A stretch of 64,000 nucleotides of DNA, from NCBI RefSeq assembly GCF_019711515.1, contig NZ_JAIGNO010000008.1:62001-126000 (forward strand). The letters run 5' to 3'. This document shows positions 17,363 to 25,395 of this stretch, in pieces (the stretch's first letter is position 1; each line of letters begins with the position of its first letter). The position numbers and the translations under genes are program-made. The stretch is from Qipengyuania qiaonensis (GTDB lineage Bacteria; Pseudomonadota; Alphaproteobacteria; Sphingomonadales; Sphingomonadaceae). The notes below the pieces were generated by a model. The model was not told the DNA's origin. It worked only from the letters and a program-made list of their open reading frames with translations, and searched no databases.

Positions 17363-17941
17363 ATGATGCAACGCACCAGGGACCTGATACGAGCTTTGAT
17401 GTGCATGGCGGGATTCGCCCTGCTTGCCGCGTGCACCACCTCGCTTTCCAGTCTGCCATCGACGCCGCCCGCAAGCATGGCGGATTATCGGATGCAACCG
17501 GGCGACGAACTGCTGGTGACGATCCAGGATGTCGAACAAGCCGATCGTTCCTACATCATCGATGCCGGCGGGATGATCTCTTTGCCGCTATTGCAGGAAG
17601 TCGAGGTCGCGGGGCTCGATTTGCGCGCAATCGAAGAACGCATTGCGGAAGGATATCGCTCGCGCAATGTACTGACCAGTCCGATAATATCGGTTCAGCC
17701 GGGAGCTTTGCGGCCGTTTTACGTGATCGGCGAAGTCACGTCGCCGGGCGAATTCACCTATCGTCAGGGCATGACGATTCTTTCGGCGATCTCAGCGGCC
17801 GGCGGCTACACCTACCGCGCGCAAGAAGGCGAGGTCGAGGTGGTCCGCTCGGTGAACGGTCGAGAGGTCCGCTCGCGGGCGAGCGAAGATGCACCCATTC
17901 TGCCGGGTGACCGGATTCGCGTGTACGAGAAGTGGTTCTGA
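17363..17941 (+). CDS. Polysaccharide export outer-membrane lipoprotein (Wza/KpsD type)
   Basis: The signal peptide ends in LLAAC with Cys24, so the 192-residue protein is a lipoprotein. It then shows the Poly_export domain (DYRMQPGDELLVTIQDVEQ, about 50-130) and one SLBB-type segment starting at RPFYVIGEVTSPGEFTYR. It is shorter than enteric Wza (about 380 residues) and has one SLBB repeat, as is common for alphaproteobacterial EPS secretins. It would form the periplasmic/outer-membrane channel with the Wzc-type protein encoded at 19378. Its stop codon overlaps the start of the beta-barrel gene (TGATG). Confidence 0.9.
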   Translation: MMQRTRDLIRALMCMAGFALLAACTTSLSSLPSTPPASMADYRMQPGDELLVTIQDVEQADRSYIIDAGGMISLPLLQEVEVAGLDLRAIEERIAEGYRSRNVLTSPIISVQPGALRPFYVIGEVTSPGEFTYRQGMTILSAISAAGGYTYRAQEGEVEVVRSVNGREVRSRASEDAPILPGDRIRVYEKWF

Positions 17942-19173
17942 TGCGCCGCCAGCACTGCTGGCTCGCAACAGCAGCGGTTTGCGCTATCGCCGGTTCCTCG
18001 ACTTCTGCTTCGGCGCAGGAGATCGGATCGACGGCTGCTAGCGTATTCGGAGACGATCCGGAATTTCGGCGGGACCCGATCTCGGTCGGCCCTTTCACCA
18101 TCGAGGTGGGGGGCGAAGCGCAGCTCGAATACAACAGCAACATCTACGCCGAGCCCGTCGATACCGAGAGCGACGTCGTGGCCCGGATCCGCCCATATGC
18201 CGAGATAGAGCACACGGCCGGAGCGTTTAAGACCACGCTTTCGACAAGGCTCGATCTGCGTCGCTACGCGGATTTCGGCATCGAGAATGCGGAAGCGGCA
18301 ACGGCACAGCTCACCACGCTGTGGAGCCCGCAAGAGGGCGAATCGTTCTATATCAGTGGCTCGGCCAATCGCGTGGTCGAAGATCGCGGGGACCCTGAAG
18401 CGCGGCAGATTCAGGGCATCGGGCCACGCATCTATCGCATATTGGGGGGCACGGCCGGCTATAGTCGCCGCGGATCTCGTTTCCTGGTCGAGGTCACGGG
18501 CGATATCCAGAATGTCGACGCACTCGCAGCAATAGACGACGATCGCGATTACGATACCTATTCGGGCCGGGTGACTTTGGGTTATCGCTCCGGCGGGCCG
18601 TTCTACTTCACTGGCACCGGCTATTATACTAGGCGCGAATTCCGGCTTCCCGAGGCGATCACCAATATCGATCGCGATGTGTCCACGATCGGAGGTCTCC
18701 TGGGTATCCGCTTCGACGATGGGGGGCTGATCGAAGGCAGAGTGGGGGCGGGCGTCTTCAGGCTGACAGCCGACGATCCGGCCCGCCAAGGCCGCACGGG
18801 CTTCTCCTTGCAGGGCCAACTGACCTATCGCCCGCGCCAACGGACCGCGATCAGGCTAAATCTGTTCAACGGGGACGTTACATCCTTCCGCTCCGGTGGT
18901 TCGACGCGAATCGAAACGAACATCGGGTTGACGGTCGATCAGGAAATTCGCCACAATCTGCTCGGATCGATCGGCGCCGAATGGGAGCGGGTCAAGTTCT
19001 CCGGCGGGAGCTCCAACCAGGAGCGGTGGCGAGCGACCGGCGGCCTGGAATATCTTTTGAACCGTCATCTGTCGGCGTTCGGCAGGGTGAGCTACAGCAA
19101 CCGCAACAGCGACGACCCGCTGGATGAATACAGCCGTTTCCAGGCAGGTGCGGGCTTGAGGCTGCGTTTCTGA
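17941..19173 (+). CDS. Outer-membrane beta-barrel protein of EPS locus (BBP2-like)
   Basis: The ATG at 17941 overlaps the stop of the export lipoprotein gene and begins a clean signal peptide, MRRQHCWLATAAVCAIAG, with cleavage after the Ala-Ser-Ala-Gln region near residue 25. The remaining 385 residues alternate polar and aromatic residues in amphipathic strands. The protein ends GAGLRLRF, with the terminal Phe required for outer-membrane insertion. Proteins like this commonly sit between wza and wzc genes in sphingomonad and betaproteobacterial EPS loci. They may form or gate the outer-membrane exit, since the short Wza here lacks a long C-terminal barrel helix. That role is inference. Confidence 0.75.
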   Translation: MRRQHCWLATAAVCAIAGSSTSASAQEIGSTAASVFGDDPEFRRDPISVGPFTIEVGGEAQLEYNSNIYAEPVDTESDVVARIRPYAEIEHTAGAFKTTLSTRLDLRRYADFGIENAEAATAQLTTLWSPQEGESFYISGSANRVVEDRGDPEARQIQGIGPRIYRILGGTAGYSRRGSRFLVEVTGDIQNVDALAAIDDDRDYDTYSGRVTLGYRSGGPFYFTGTGYYTRREFRLPEAITNIDRDVSTIGGLLGIRFDDGGLIEGRVGAGVFRLTADDPARQGRTGFSLQGQLTYRPRQRTAIRLNLFNGDVTSFRSGGSTRIETNIGLTVDQEIRHNLLGSIGAEWERVKFSGGSSNQERWRATGGLEYLLNRHLSAFGRVSYSNRNSDDPLDEYSRFQAGAGLRLRF

Positions 19174-19377
19174 CGACCCGAATGCAGCGCCGTTACCGCG
19201 GGCTTGCGAAATCCGGCGCACAATTGCCCGACAGGCATATCAAAATGGGCTAACCTATATAAGTCGCCCGCGATACCGATGATGAAGTGCCGAAATGCGC
19301 GCGATGTGCTCATTATCTGGCGCAGGAAACTTTCAAGGGGGCTGCTTTCGAACAGGTAGCAGCAGGCTGAAAATCGC

Positions 19378-21723
19378 ATGGCAAATCTGGTAGAAGTCAA
19401 CGAATTCGAGAACAATCTGCCAGCGGAGCGGCGCCTCCCCTGGACCTATCGGCCCGAAGCCGTTGCGCACCATACACTCTCTTTGCGCGATTTTGTGCGT
19501 TTGCTCGAACGGCACAAGCGCATGATCCTGGCTGTGATTGCGCTGATCACCCTGCCGGTCCTCGCATATCAGCTGCTTTCGCCGAACCTGTATAGCTCTA
19601 CCTCGCAAGTCCAGGTTCAGCTTATTGACGAGGTCGGTATCAACCAGGCCGACGTCAGTAACCGCAACGAGGTGCGCGTGACGAATGCGGTGCGCCTGCA
19701 TCGTTCGCGATCTTCGGCCGAAGCGGTGGTTCTCGACCTCGACCTTATTAACGATCCCGAATTTCTCCACGAAATGGGTGAGTCCGCCGAAGGCGGCACG
19801 GTGAAAATGCACAGAGCGATCAACACGCTGCTCGACAAGCTCACCGTGACCAGCGAGCCGAATTCCGACCTCATTCAGGTGACCATCACAACGGAATCGC
19901 CCGAGCTTTCAGCGCGAATTGCCAATCAGTATCCGCTATCGGTGAGCAAGGTTCGCACGCAGCGCGGTGCCGAACAGCGGGGAGAGCTGCTGCAATCGCT
20001 GCTCGCCGAGCGGGACGAACGCGAAGAAGCTGCCCGAAGCGCTTCGAACGAACTGGCGGCCTTCCGGAGCGAAGCGCGCATGCCCTTCGGCCTCGGGGCG
20101 AACGAGAACCTGTCATACATGAACCAGATCGCCGCCGAAGCGGCCTCTGCCAGCGCCAACAGCGCCGGGTCGTCGTCGCGGAGCGCGGTCATTGCGGGTG
20201 CGGCTGGCCTTCGCAGTACCGCGCAGGCAACCTCCGCCGCAGTCCAGCAGCTCGAGCGCCAGCAGGCCACGCTGGTCGCCGAACGGGCGCGGCTGGGAGC
20301 CACGTTCGGATCCGGTCATCCCGACATGATGCGGGTAACCAGCGAACTGGCCTCTGTCGAAGCGGCGCTGGCTTCGCAACGCGCCGATGCGCGCAGCGCG
20401 GCCCAAGCCGTTGCCGACGCCGAATCGGCTCAAATGCGGGAAATGGCACGCAGCCAGGCAGCGCAAGACGCGGCGCGTGCAAGCCGTTTGCAAGGGGCGC
20501 TTGCCTCTGTGCGGTCGCAGGCGTTCCAGAACAACGAGAATTCGGTCCGGTTGTCGGAGCTCGAGCGCAATGACGCGCTTGCCAATGCAGCCTTTGCATC
20601 GATCGTCGAACGTATCGAGCAGGTGCGCGCGCAGATGCAGCTCGAAGGGGTGAATACCACGGTGGTTTCGCCGGCGGTTGCGAACTACGATCGTATCTCG
20701 CCTGCGCCGGCGAAAATGACTCTGATGGCGATGCTCGGCTCGGCCGTGCTGGCGGTGATGATTGCATTGGGGCTCGAGCTGGCAGATGGCCGGTTGCGGA
20801 CATCCGCACATGTGGCGCGGCACTTCGGTCTGCCGACACTCGGCATGTTGCCGCGCATCGAAGCCGGATTGTCCGACAAGATCGGCGAGAGCCCGGTGAT
20901 CCAGGACCCTCATTCGCTGTTCGCCGAGGCCGCGCGTTCGACTTATTCGGAGATGCGCTCGCTACGAACGCAGCGTGGGCCGCAATCGGTGCTGATCACC
21001 AGCCCACTTCCCAATGATGGCAAGTCGACCGTATCCCTCACGCTGGCCGCCGCTGCAAAGGTGATGGGGCAGAGCGTGGTGCTGGTCGATCTCGACCTTC
21101 GTGTCCAAGGCTTGCTCAAAGAGGTTCAAAGCAACCTGGATACCCCGGATATCGTCGATGTCCTGACCGGTCGTGCGGATCTGGCTGAATTGCTGCGGGA
21201 TCCGGAAGTCAAACCCATGCTCGATACCCCCGATGGCTTGAGCCCCGACGAAATCGACAGCGCGTTCGCGCAGGACAATGGCCGTATAGTAATTCTGAGC
21301 GCCAAACGGGCGGTCGAGAATCCCGCTGCGATACTGAACGCACAGAGCCTGCGGCGATTGCTGACCGAGCTTAAGAACCACTTCGATCTGCTGATCATCA
21401 ACGCGCCCGCTGCGCTTGCCGTACGCGACGCGCGTGCCATGTGCGACTTTACCGATCATACGCTGGTGGTTTCGCGCTGGGGAAGGACCACCATCGAACA
21501 AATGAGTGCCACGCTGGAGACGCTCTCCGGTCGCGCCGACGGGGTCGTCTTCGACCATGTGGACTATGCGGAACACGCGCGCCGGCAGTATGGCGATGCC
21601 ATCCAGTTCTACGTTGCCGCATCGGATTATTACTCCGATCATCACGAAGGCCCGCCATCGCTCAAGGACCGCATCATGCGAATTTTCCGCAAGAAGCGGG
21701 CCGAAGATGAGTTCGCCTACTAG
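19378..21723 (+). CDS. Wzc-type polysaccharide co-polymerase with BY-kinase-like domain
   Basis: The 781-residue protein starts with a Wzz domain and a membrane segment at about 48-66. A long Ala/Glu-rich coiled-coil periplasmic region runs from about 190 to 430, and a second membrane segment lies at about 447-468. The cytoplasmic ATPase has Walker A in SPLPNDGKST (Lys549) and Walker A' in VVLVDLDLR. The Walker B equivalent is LLIINAPAA, with Asn675 where BY-kinases have Asp. Tyrosines occur near the C-terminus (ASDYYSD and the final Tyr) but not as a dense cluster. It controls chain length and export with the Wza-type lipoprotein. Kinase activity is uncertain because of Asn675. Confidence 0.85.
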   Translation: MANLVEVNEFENNLPAERRLPWTYRPEAVAHHTLSLRDFVRLLERHKRMILAVIALITLPVLAYQLLSPNLYSSTSQVQVQLIDEVGINQADVSNRNEVRVTNAVRLHRSRSSAEAVVLDLDLINDPEFLHEMGESAEGGTVKMHRAINTLLDKLTVTSEPNSDLIQVTITTESPELSARIANQYPLSVSKVRTQRGAEQRGELLQSLLAERDEREEAARSASNELAAFRSEARMPFGLGANENLSYMNQIAAEAASASANSAGSSSRSAVIAGAAGLRSTAQATSAAVQQLERQQATLVAERARLGATFGSGHPDMMRVTSELASVEAALASQRADARSAAQAVADAESAQMREMARSQAAQDAARASRLQGALASVRSQAFQNNENSVRLSELERNDALANAAFASIVERIEQVRAQMQLEGVNTTVVSPAVANYDRISPAPAKMTLMAMLGSAVLAVMIALGLELADGRLRTSAHVARHFGLPTLGMLPRIEAGLSDKIGESPVIQDPHSLFAEAARSTYSEMRSLRTQRGPQSVLITSPLPNDGKSTVSLTLAAAAKVMGQSVVLVDLDLRVQGLLKEVQSNLDTPDIVDVLTGRADLAELLRDPEVKPMLDTPDGLSPDEIDSAFAQDNGRIVILSAKRAVENPAAILNAQSLRRLLTELKNHFDLLIINAPAALAVRDARAMCDFTDHTLVVSRWGRTTIEQMSATLETLSGRADGVVFDHVDYAEHARRQYGDAIQFYVAASDYYSDHHEGPPSLKDRIMRIFRKKRAEDEFAY

Positions 21724-21738
21724 CCTTCGCGAAGCATC

Positions 21739-22305
21739 ATGGTGTCGCGACTGGTTGCCTTGTTTCTGCTGATCCTGGCGCTTCCGCTGCTGGCCCTGCT
21801 GGCGCTGCTGGTGAGACTTTCAATGGGTCGGCCGGTCATTTTTCGCCAGATCCGGTCCGGCAAGAACGGGGCAGACTTCGTTCTCATCAAATTCCGCAGC
21901 ATGAACGATGCGCGCGATGCGCAAGGCGAACTTCTTCCCGACGCCGATCGCACTACGACGGTGGGCAGCCTCTTGCGTCGCACGAGGCTCGATGAATTGC
22001 CGGGTCTGCTGAATGTCGTGCGTGGCGAAATGAATTTCGTCGGGCCACGCCCGCTGCTGCCGCATACCATCGCACAGAAGGGGCAGGCGGGGCGGCGGCG
22101 CGGCGAGGTCCGTCCCGGGCTCACCGGTTGGGCGCAGGTCAACGGCAACACATTACTCACGCTCGACGAGAAGATGGCGCTCGACATCTGGTATATCGAC
22201 AATCGGGACGTCTGGCTCGATCTGCAGATCATCCTGCGGACGCTGCTGGTCATGGTCGGCGGTGAACGGCGGACCGGCTCCGCGGTGCGCGAAACGGGAA
22301 ACTAG
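21739..22305 (+). CDS. Initiating sugar-phosphate transferase, small PglC type
   Basis: The 188-residue protein is the minimal monotopic phosphoglycosyl transferase. It has an N-terminal re-entrant hydrophobic helix (about 4-27), then GRPVIFRQIRSGKNGADF, FRSM, the catalytic Asp-Glu dyad in RRTRLDELPGLLNV, FVGPRPLL, and RPGLTGWAQVNG. It moves a sugar-1-phosphate from UDP-sugar to undecaprenyl phosphate, the first step of repeat-unit assembly. It lacks the extra N-terminal membrane domain of WbaP-type enzymes. PglC-type enzymes prefer UDP-diacetylbacillosamine-like donors, which fits the dehydratase/aminotransferase pair. It lies 15 bases after the Wzc-type gene. Its stop overlaps the convergent HAD gene by four bases. 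Confidence 0.9.
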   Translation: MVSRLVALFLLILALPLLALLALLVRLSMGRPVIFRQIRSGKNGADFVLIKFRSMNDARDAQGELLPDADRTTTVGSLLRRTRLDELPGLLNVVRGEMNFVGPRPLLPHTIAQKGQAGRRRGEVRPGLTGWAQVNGNTLLTLDEKMALDIWYIDNRDVWLDLQIILRTLLVMVGGERRTGSAVRETGN

Positions 22306-23003
22306 CCAGCCGTGGCCAGCACCGAAGCCAGTTCATCCAGAGAGCCAATTCGCATCTCCGCCGCGTGATCGGAAGATTGCGGTTCTGGTGAGTGTACTCG
22401 CCCGACGCGGTCAATCTGCACTGTACGCCAGCCGAGCGCGCGAGGGGCGATGAAATCCTTCATGGGGTTGTCGGCGATGTAGACATGCGCAGCCCCCGTT
22501 TCTCCCGACCACGCCATCACCTGTTCGAAGGCCCGCGGATGCGGCTTGCCCATACCATGCGGTAGCTCCCCTGTCGGGATGACAAGGTCGAACTGGTCGG
22601 CAATGCCGAGCGCGTCGATCTTGGCGCGTTGCATTGCGGCCGGGCCATCGGTGATGATCGCACGGCGACGGCTGTCGGCGGAGAGGAAGCGCGCAGTATC
22701 GGGGCACGGGCGGATTCGCGGTGTATGCCCGCGATAGACCTCGACCAGCGTGGCTATTGTGTTCGCGTCGGACGCGATCCCGAACCTTTCGAGTGCACGA
22801 TTGAAGATTTCGCCGCGCACACCGTGCTCGAACAAGGTTCGGCAGGTGCCGGGAACTACCGCATCGCCATGCAGGACACGCAAATGCCGCTCTACCGCGG
22901 CAAAGCCGCTAAAGGCGAAGTCCCTCTCGAGATAGAGTGTGTCGTCGAGGTCGAAGACGAGGACGCGCACGACCGTACTGCTAGACGAAAACGGCATTGT
23001 CAT
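22302..23003 (-). CDS. HAD-superfamily hydrolase
   Basis: The 233-residue protein has the HAD motif I FDLDDTLYLE near residue 17 (nucleophile first Asp), motif II region IITDG, the conserved Lys in GKPHP, and motif III DNPMKDFIAP. A cap domain lies between motifs I and II. HADs of this size usually dephosphorylate a sugar or nucleotide phosphate. It is last in a three-gene overlapping set with the ATP-grasp protein and a glycosyltransferase: the start lies 23 bases inside the ATP-grasp gene. A second ATG three codons after 23003 is possible. The substrate is unknown. Confidence 0.8.
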   Translation of the reverse strand: MTMPFSSSSTVVRVLVFDLDDTLYLERDFAFSGFAAVERHLRVLHGDAVVPGTCRTLFEHGVRGEIFNRALERFGIASDANTIATLVEVYRGHTPRIRPCPDTARFLSADSRRRAIITDGPAAMQRAKIDALGIADQFDLVIPTGELPHGMGKPHPRAFEQVMAWSGETGAAHVYIADNPMKDFIAPRALGWRTVQIDRVGRVHSPEPQSSDHAAEMRIGSLDELASVLATAG

Positions 23004-23949
23004 AGCGCAGCATAGTCAGCCCATCCTGCCAGTCGTCGCAAGCCACCAGCGGCAGCCCGATGGCAGTGCGCAGGACGTTCTCGGCGAAATGTCCGCCCGC
23101 CCGATCGGCCAGCGGATAGCCGCCGCCGAAGCGGGCGTTGATCTCGATGATCCGCGGGCCCAACCGCGGATCGTCGAACAGCTGGAAGCAGAGAACCCCC
23201 CGCGCCCCAGGCAAAGCTGTGGCGAGATCACGAGCGATGATTTCGAAATCGGCACGGCGGACAGTGCGGCCCTTTTCCACCTCGCCGGCGCGCACGGACA
23301 TCCGCAGATGCGGGATCGCAGCGTGCATGACGCCGTCTTCACCGACAAAGAGGTTGATAGTATACTCGTCGCCGCCAAGCGCTTCTTGCACCAGCATTGG
23401 CTCGGAGTATGCGCCCTTCAACTCGGACAGGTCCTGCAGCAGCGCGATGCCCCTGCTGGCGCTGCCAGCGACGGGCTTGATAAACAGTGGCCAGGCCCAG
23501 CCTTCGTGATCCTGCCGGAACTGTTCGAGCGTCGCTGTTCGAGGAACCGGAACGCCCGCCTTGGCCAGCACATCCATAGTGCGCTTCTTGTCGCGCACGA
23601 TATCGATCGCCTCCTCGGAAGAGACATGCACATAGGTGCCCTGGGAGGCAAAGTCCGTGCGCGCGGCGGCGAGCGGCTGCAGTTCGGTGTCGATCGTAGG
23701 TACGACCAGCCCGATGCCGTTGTCGCGCACGTAATCGAGCAGCCTGGGAATATAATCTGCATCGGTGCAACGCGGCGCGGCGAAGCGCGCGTCGGCCAAC
23801 GCGCAGGCTGCGCTCAGCTCGGGATAGAGATCGCAGGCGTGTACTTCCAGCGCCACGTCCATACGCGCTGCGGAAGCACGAAAACATTCGACCAGACCTG
23901 CGCGCCTGCCGGCGGAGGTAATAAGCATTTTCAGCGCTGGCTTGCTCAT
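22981..23949 (-). CDS. ATP-grasp protein (carbamoyl-phosphate-synthase-like)
   Basis: The 322-residue protein begins MLITSAGRRAGLVECF and has a pre-ATP-grasp Rossmann-like domain to about residue 110. The ATP-grasp fold follows, with KKRTMDVLAKAGVPVPRT, the ATP-binding loop KPVAGSASRGI, and the metal-binding region FQLFDDPRLGPRIIEINARFGGGY (Glu and Asn ligands). Proteins of this group ligate a carboxylate to an amine or similar nucleophile. In polysaccharide clusters such enzymes may attach an amino acid to a sugar or synthesise a modified sugar donor; no specific product can be inferred here. Start and stop overlap both neighbours (ATGA with the upstream glycosyltransferase). Confidence 0.78.
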   Translation of the reverse strand: MSKPALKMLITSAGRRAGLVECFRASAARMDVALEVHACDLYPELSAACALADARFAAPRCTDADYIPRLLDYVRDNGIGLVVPTIDTELQPLAAARTDFASQGTYVHVSSEEAIDIVRDKKRTMDVLAKAGVPVPRTATLEQFRQDHEGWAWPLFIKPVAGSASRGIALLQDLSELKGAYSEPMLVQEALGGDEYTINLFVGEDGVMHAAIPHLRMSVRAGEVEKGRTVRRADFEIIARDLATALPGARGVLCFQLFDDPRLGPRIIEINARFGGGYPLADRAGGHFAENVLRTAIGLPLVACDDWQDGLTMLRYDNAVFV

Positions 23950-25082
23950 TCGGCAGGCTCTTCAAGGCTGTTTACCGACCCCTTCGGAGTGGCGATATGC
24001 GAAGAAAGCGCCTCGGCAAGTACCGCATCCCATCGCCGCATCACCGATGCCGGAGCAAATTTGCCGATTGCGCTTTTTGCGGTGGTGCCCAGCAACTCGC
24101 GCAGTTCCGCATCCTCGATGCAGACCTGCATGGTTCTGGACAGCGCGTCTACATCTTCAGGTGGCACGAGCAGACCAGATCGACCGTGTTCGATCATTTC
24201 GGCGGGCCCGAATTCGCAGTTGCTGGCGATTACCGGCAGTCCTGCGGCCATCGCCTCGCCGAGCACGTTCGGGAAGCCCTCGTAGCGCGATGACAGGATA
24301 AACAGATCGGCATTTTCCACCCACGCACCCGGTGCGGCACTATTGCCCGCCAGTTGCACTTTGTCGGCGATATCGAGGCGGGCGATCTGCGCTTCGAGCG
24401 CGCCGCGGAGCGGACCTTCTCCGAAAATCTCCAATCGCCAATTCGCCGCCCGTGTCCCAAGTGCGGCGAATGCATCCAGCAGGATATCGAAGCCCTTCTG
24501 TTCGGTCAGCCGCCCCACCGCAACCATTCGCAAATGTTCGCTGTCCTTGCGCCGTTGCGGCCAGGCGCTGACGGGATTGGGAATGACGCGCAGACGGTCG
24601 TGAATATCCTCTGAAAAACAGCGCTTGACCGCCTCTGTCTGGCAGATGATCAGCCGGGCCCGACGATATGCCAGGCCGAGCATGGCATTCCATGCAGGGT
24701 GCTTTTTCTGCCGCTCGGGATTGTTCCGCTCGCAGCAGACCACCGGTATCGACAGGCCAGCCGTTGCAATCAAAGCGAGCAGGTTGTTCTTTGTGAGGAA
24801 GGGGATGACCACATCCGGCCTTTCCCTGCGCAATAGCTGCCTGAGATCGCGCAGATTATGCAATTTAGAAAGTCTGCCGCTAAAGCTACCGCCATCGGCC
24901 CGTCTCAGTCGGTAGCGGGCGATCTCGGCGCCGAACTGGTGAAATTCGGGATCTGCGGGGGAATCGAAACTCGCAATCCCAACTGTGACGCCGCGCGCCT
25001 GCCAGTGGTCGGCAATCTGCGAGATCACACGTTCCGCGCCGCCCGCGCCGAGCCCCGAGATGACAAACATGGCCTTGGGCAT
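23946..25082 (-). CDS. GT4-family glycosyltransferase
   Basis: ATG 25082 is chosen because it begins MPKAMFVISGLGAGGAERV, the first strand and glycine loop of the fold; an upstream start at 25133 adds 17 non-conserved residues. The 378-residue protein has the donor-half strand MVAVGRLTEQKGFDILL and SSRYEGFPNVLGEAMAAGLP, with the E(x7)E-type motif. It is most similar in pattern to PglH/PglJ-like GalNAc transferases (GGAERV, WLEN region). It heads the overlapping set with the ATP-grasp and HAD genes. The 313-base upstream gap holds its presumed promoter. Confidence 0.85.
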   Translation of the reverse strand: MPKAMFVISGLGAGGAERVISQIADHWQARGVTVGIASFDSPADPEFHQFGAEIARYRLRRADGGSFSGRLSKLHNLRDLRQLLRRERPDVVIPFLTKNNLLALIATAGLSIPVVCCERNNPERQKKHPAWNAMLGLAYRRARLIICQTEAVKRCFSEDIHDRLRVIPNPVSAWPQRRKDSEHLRMVAVGRLTEQKGFDILLDAFAALGTRAANWRLEIFGEGPLRGALEAQIARLDIADKVQLAGNSAAPGAWVENADLFILSSRYEGFPNVLGEAMAAGLPVIASNCEFGPAEMIEHGRSGLLVPPEDVDALSRTMQVCIEDAELRELLGTTAKSAIGKFAPASVMRRWDAVLAEALSSHIATPKGSVNSLEEPAE

Positions 25083-25395
25083 CGCATACCTTGTCGTGTC
25101 CACGGCGCCTGGCGCCCTCCAAAGATCTGACAACTCTTATAACAGACAAGCAGTCGTCGATGCGTATGCATCAGAGATACCACGATTGGACAGATCGCTA
25201 CCCGGAAGAGCATCTCTCTTGATGCTGCCATGCGATTGGCCGTTGGGGGGCAGACGGCCAACCGGTTGTCCATGGCGTTTCACAGTGCCTTCGAAAATAT
25301 CGAGCCGGCGCCGACACCGACCGGAGAACGCGTTCCGATGCCGTCAGGCAGGCGAAACCCAACGCCCCGCAGGTTCACGGCCTTCGGGTAGACGG
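25083..25395. other. Intergenic gap with one hairpin
   Basis: This gap lies between the end of ugd and the start of the glycosyltransferase gene, both on the minus strand. It holds a perfect 8-bp hairpin, TTGGCCGT (25236-25243) with ACGGCCAA (25254-25261), which may terminate ugd transcription although no T-run follows. The promoter for the three-gene set is presumed near 25085-25150. No credible ORF is present. Confidence 0.4.

Noticed and set aside
19248-19256. GGCTAACC also seen near 27853, considered as a shared promoter motif
   Set aside because: At eight bases and two copies it is too short to distinguish from chance in 64 kb.
22939-24285. 448-codon plus-strand ORF opposite the HAD and ATP-grasp genes
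   Set aside because: It is antisense to three genes with clear motifs, and its composition is typical of a shadow frame.
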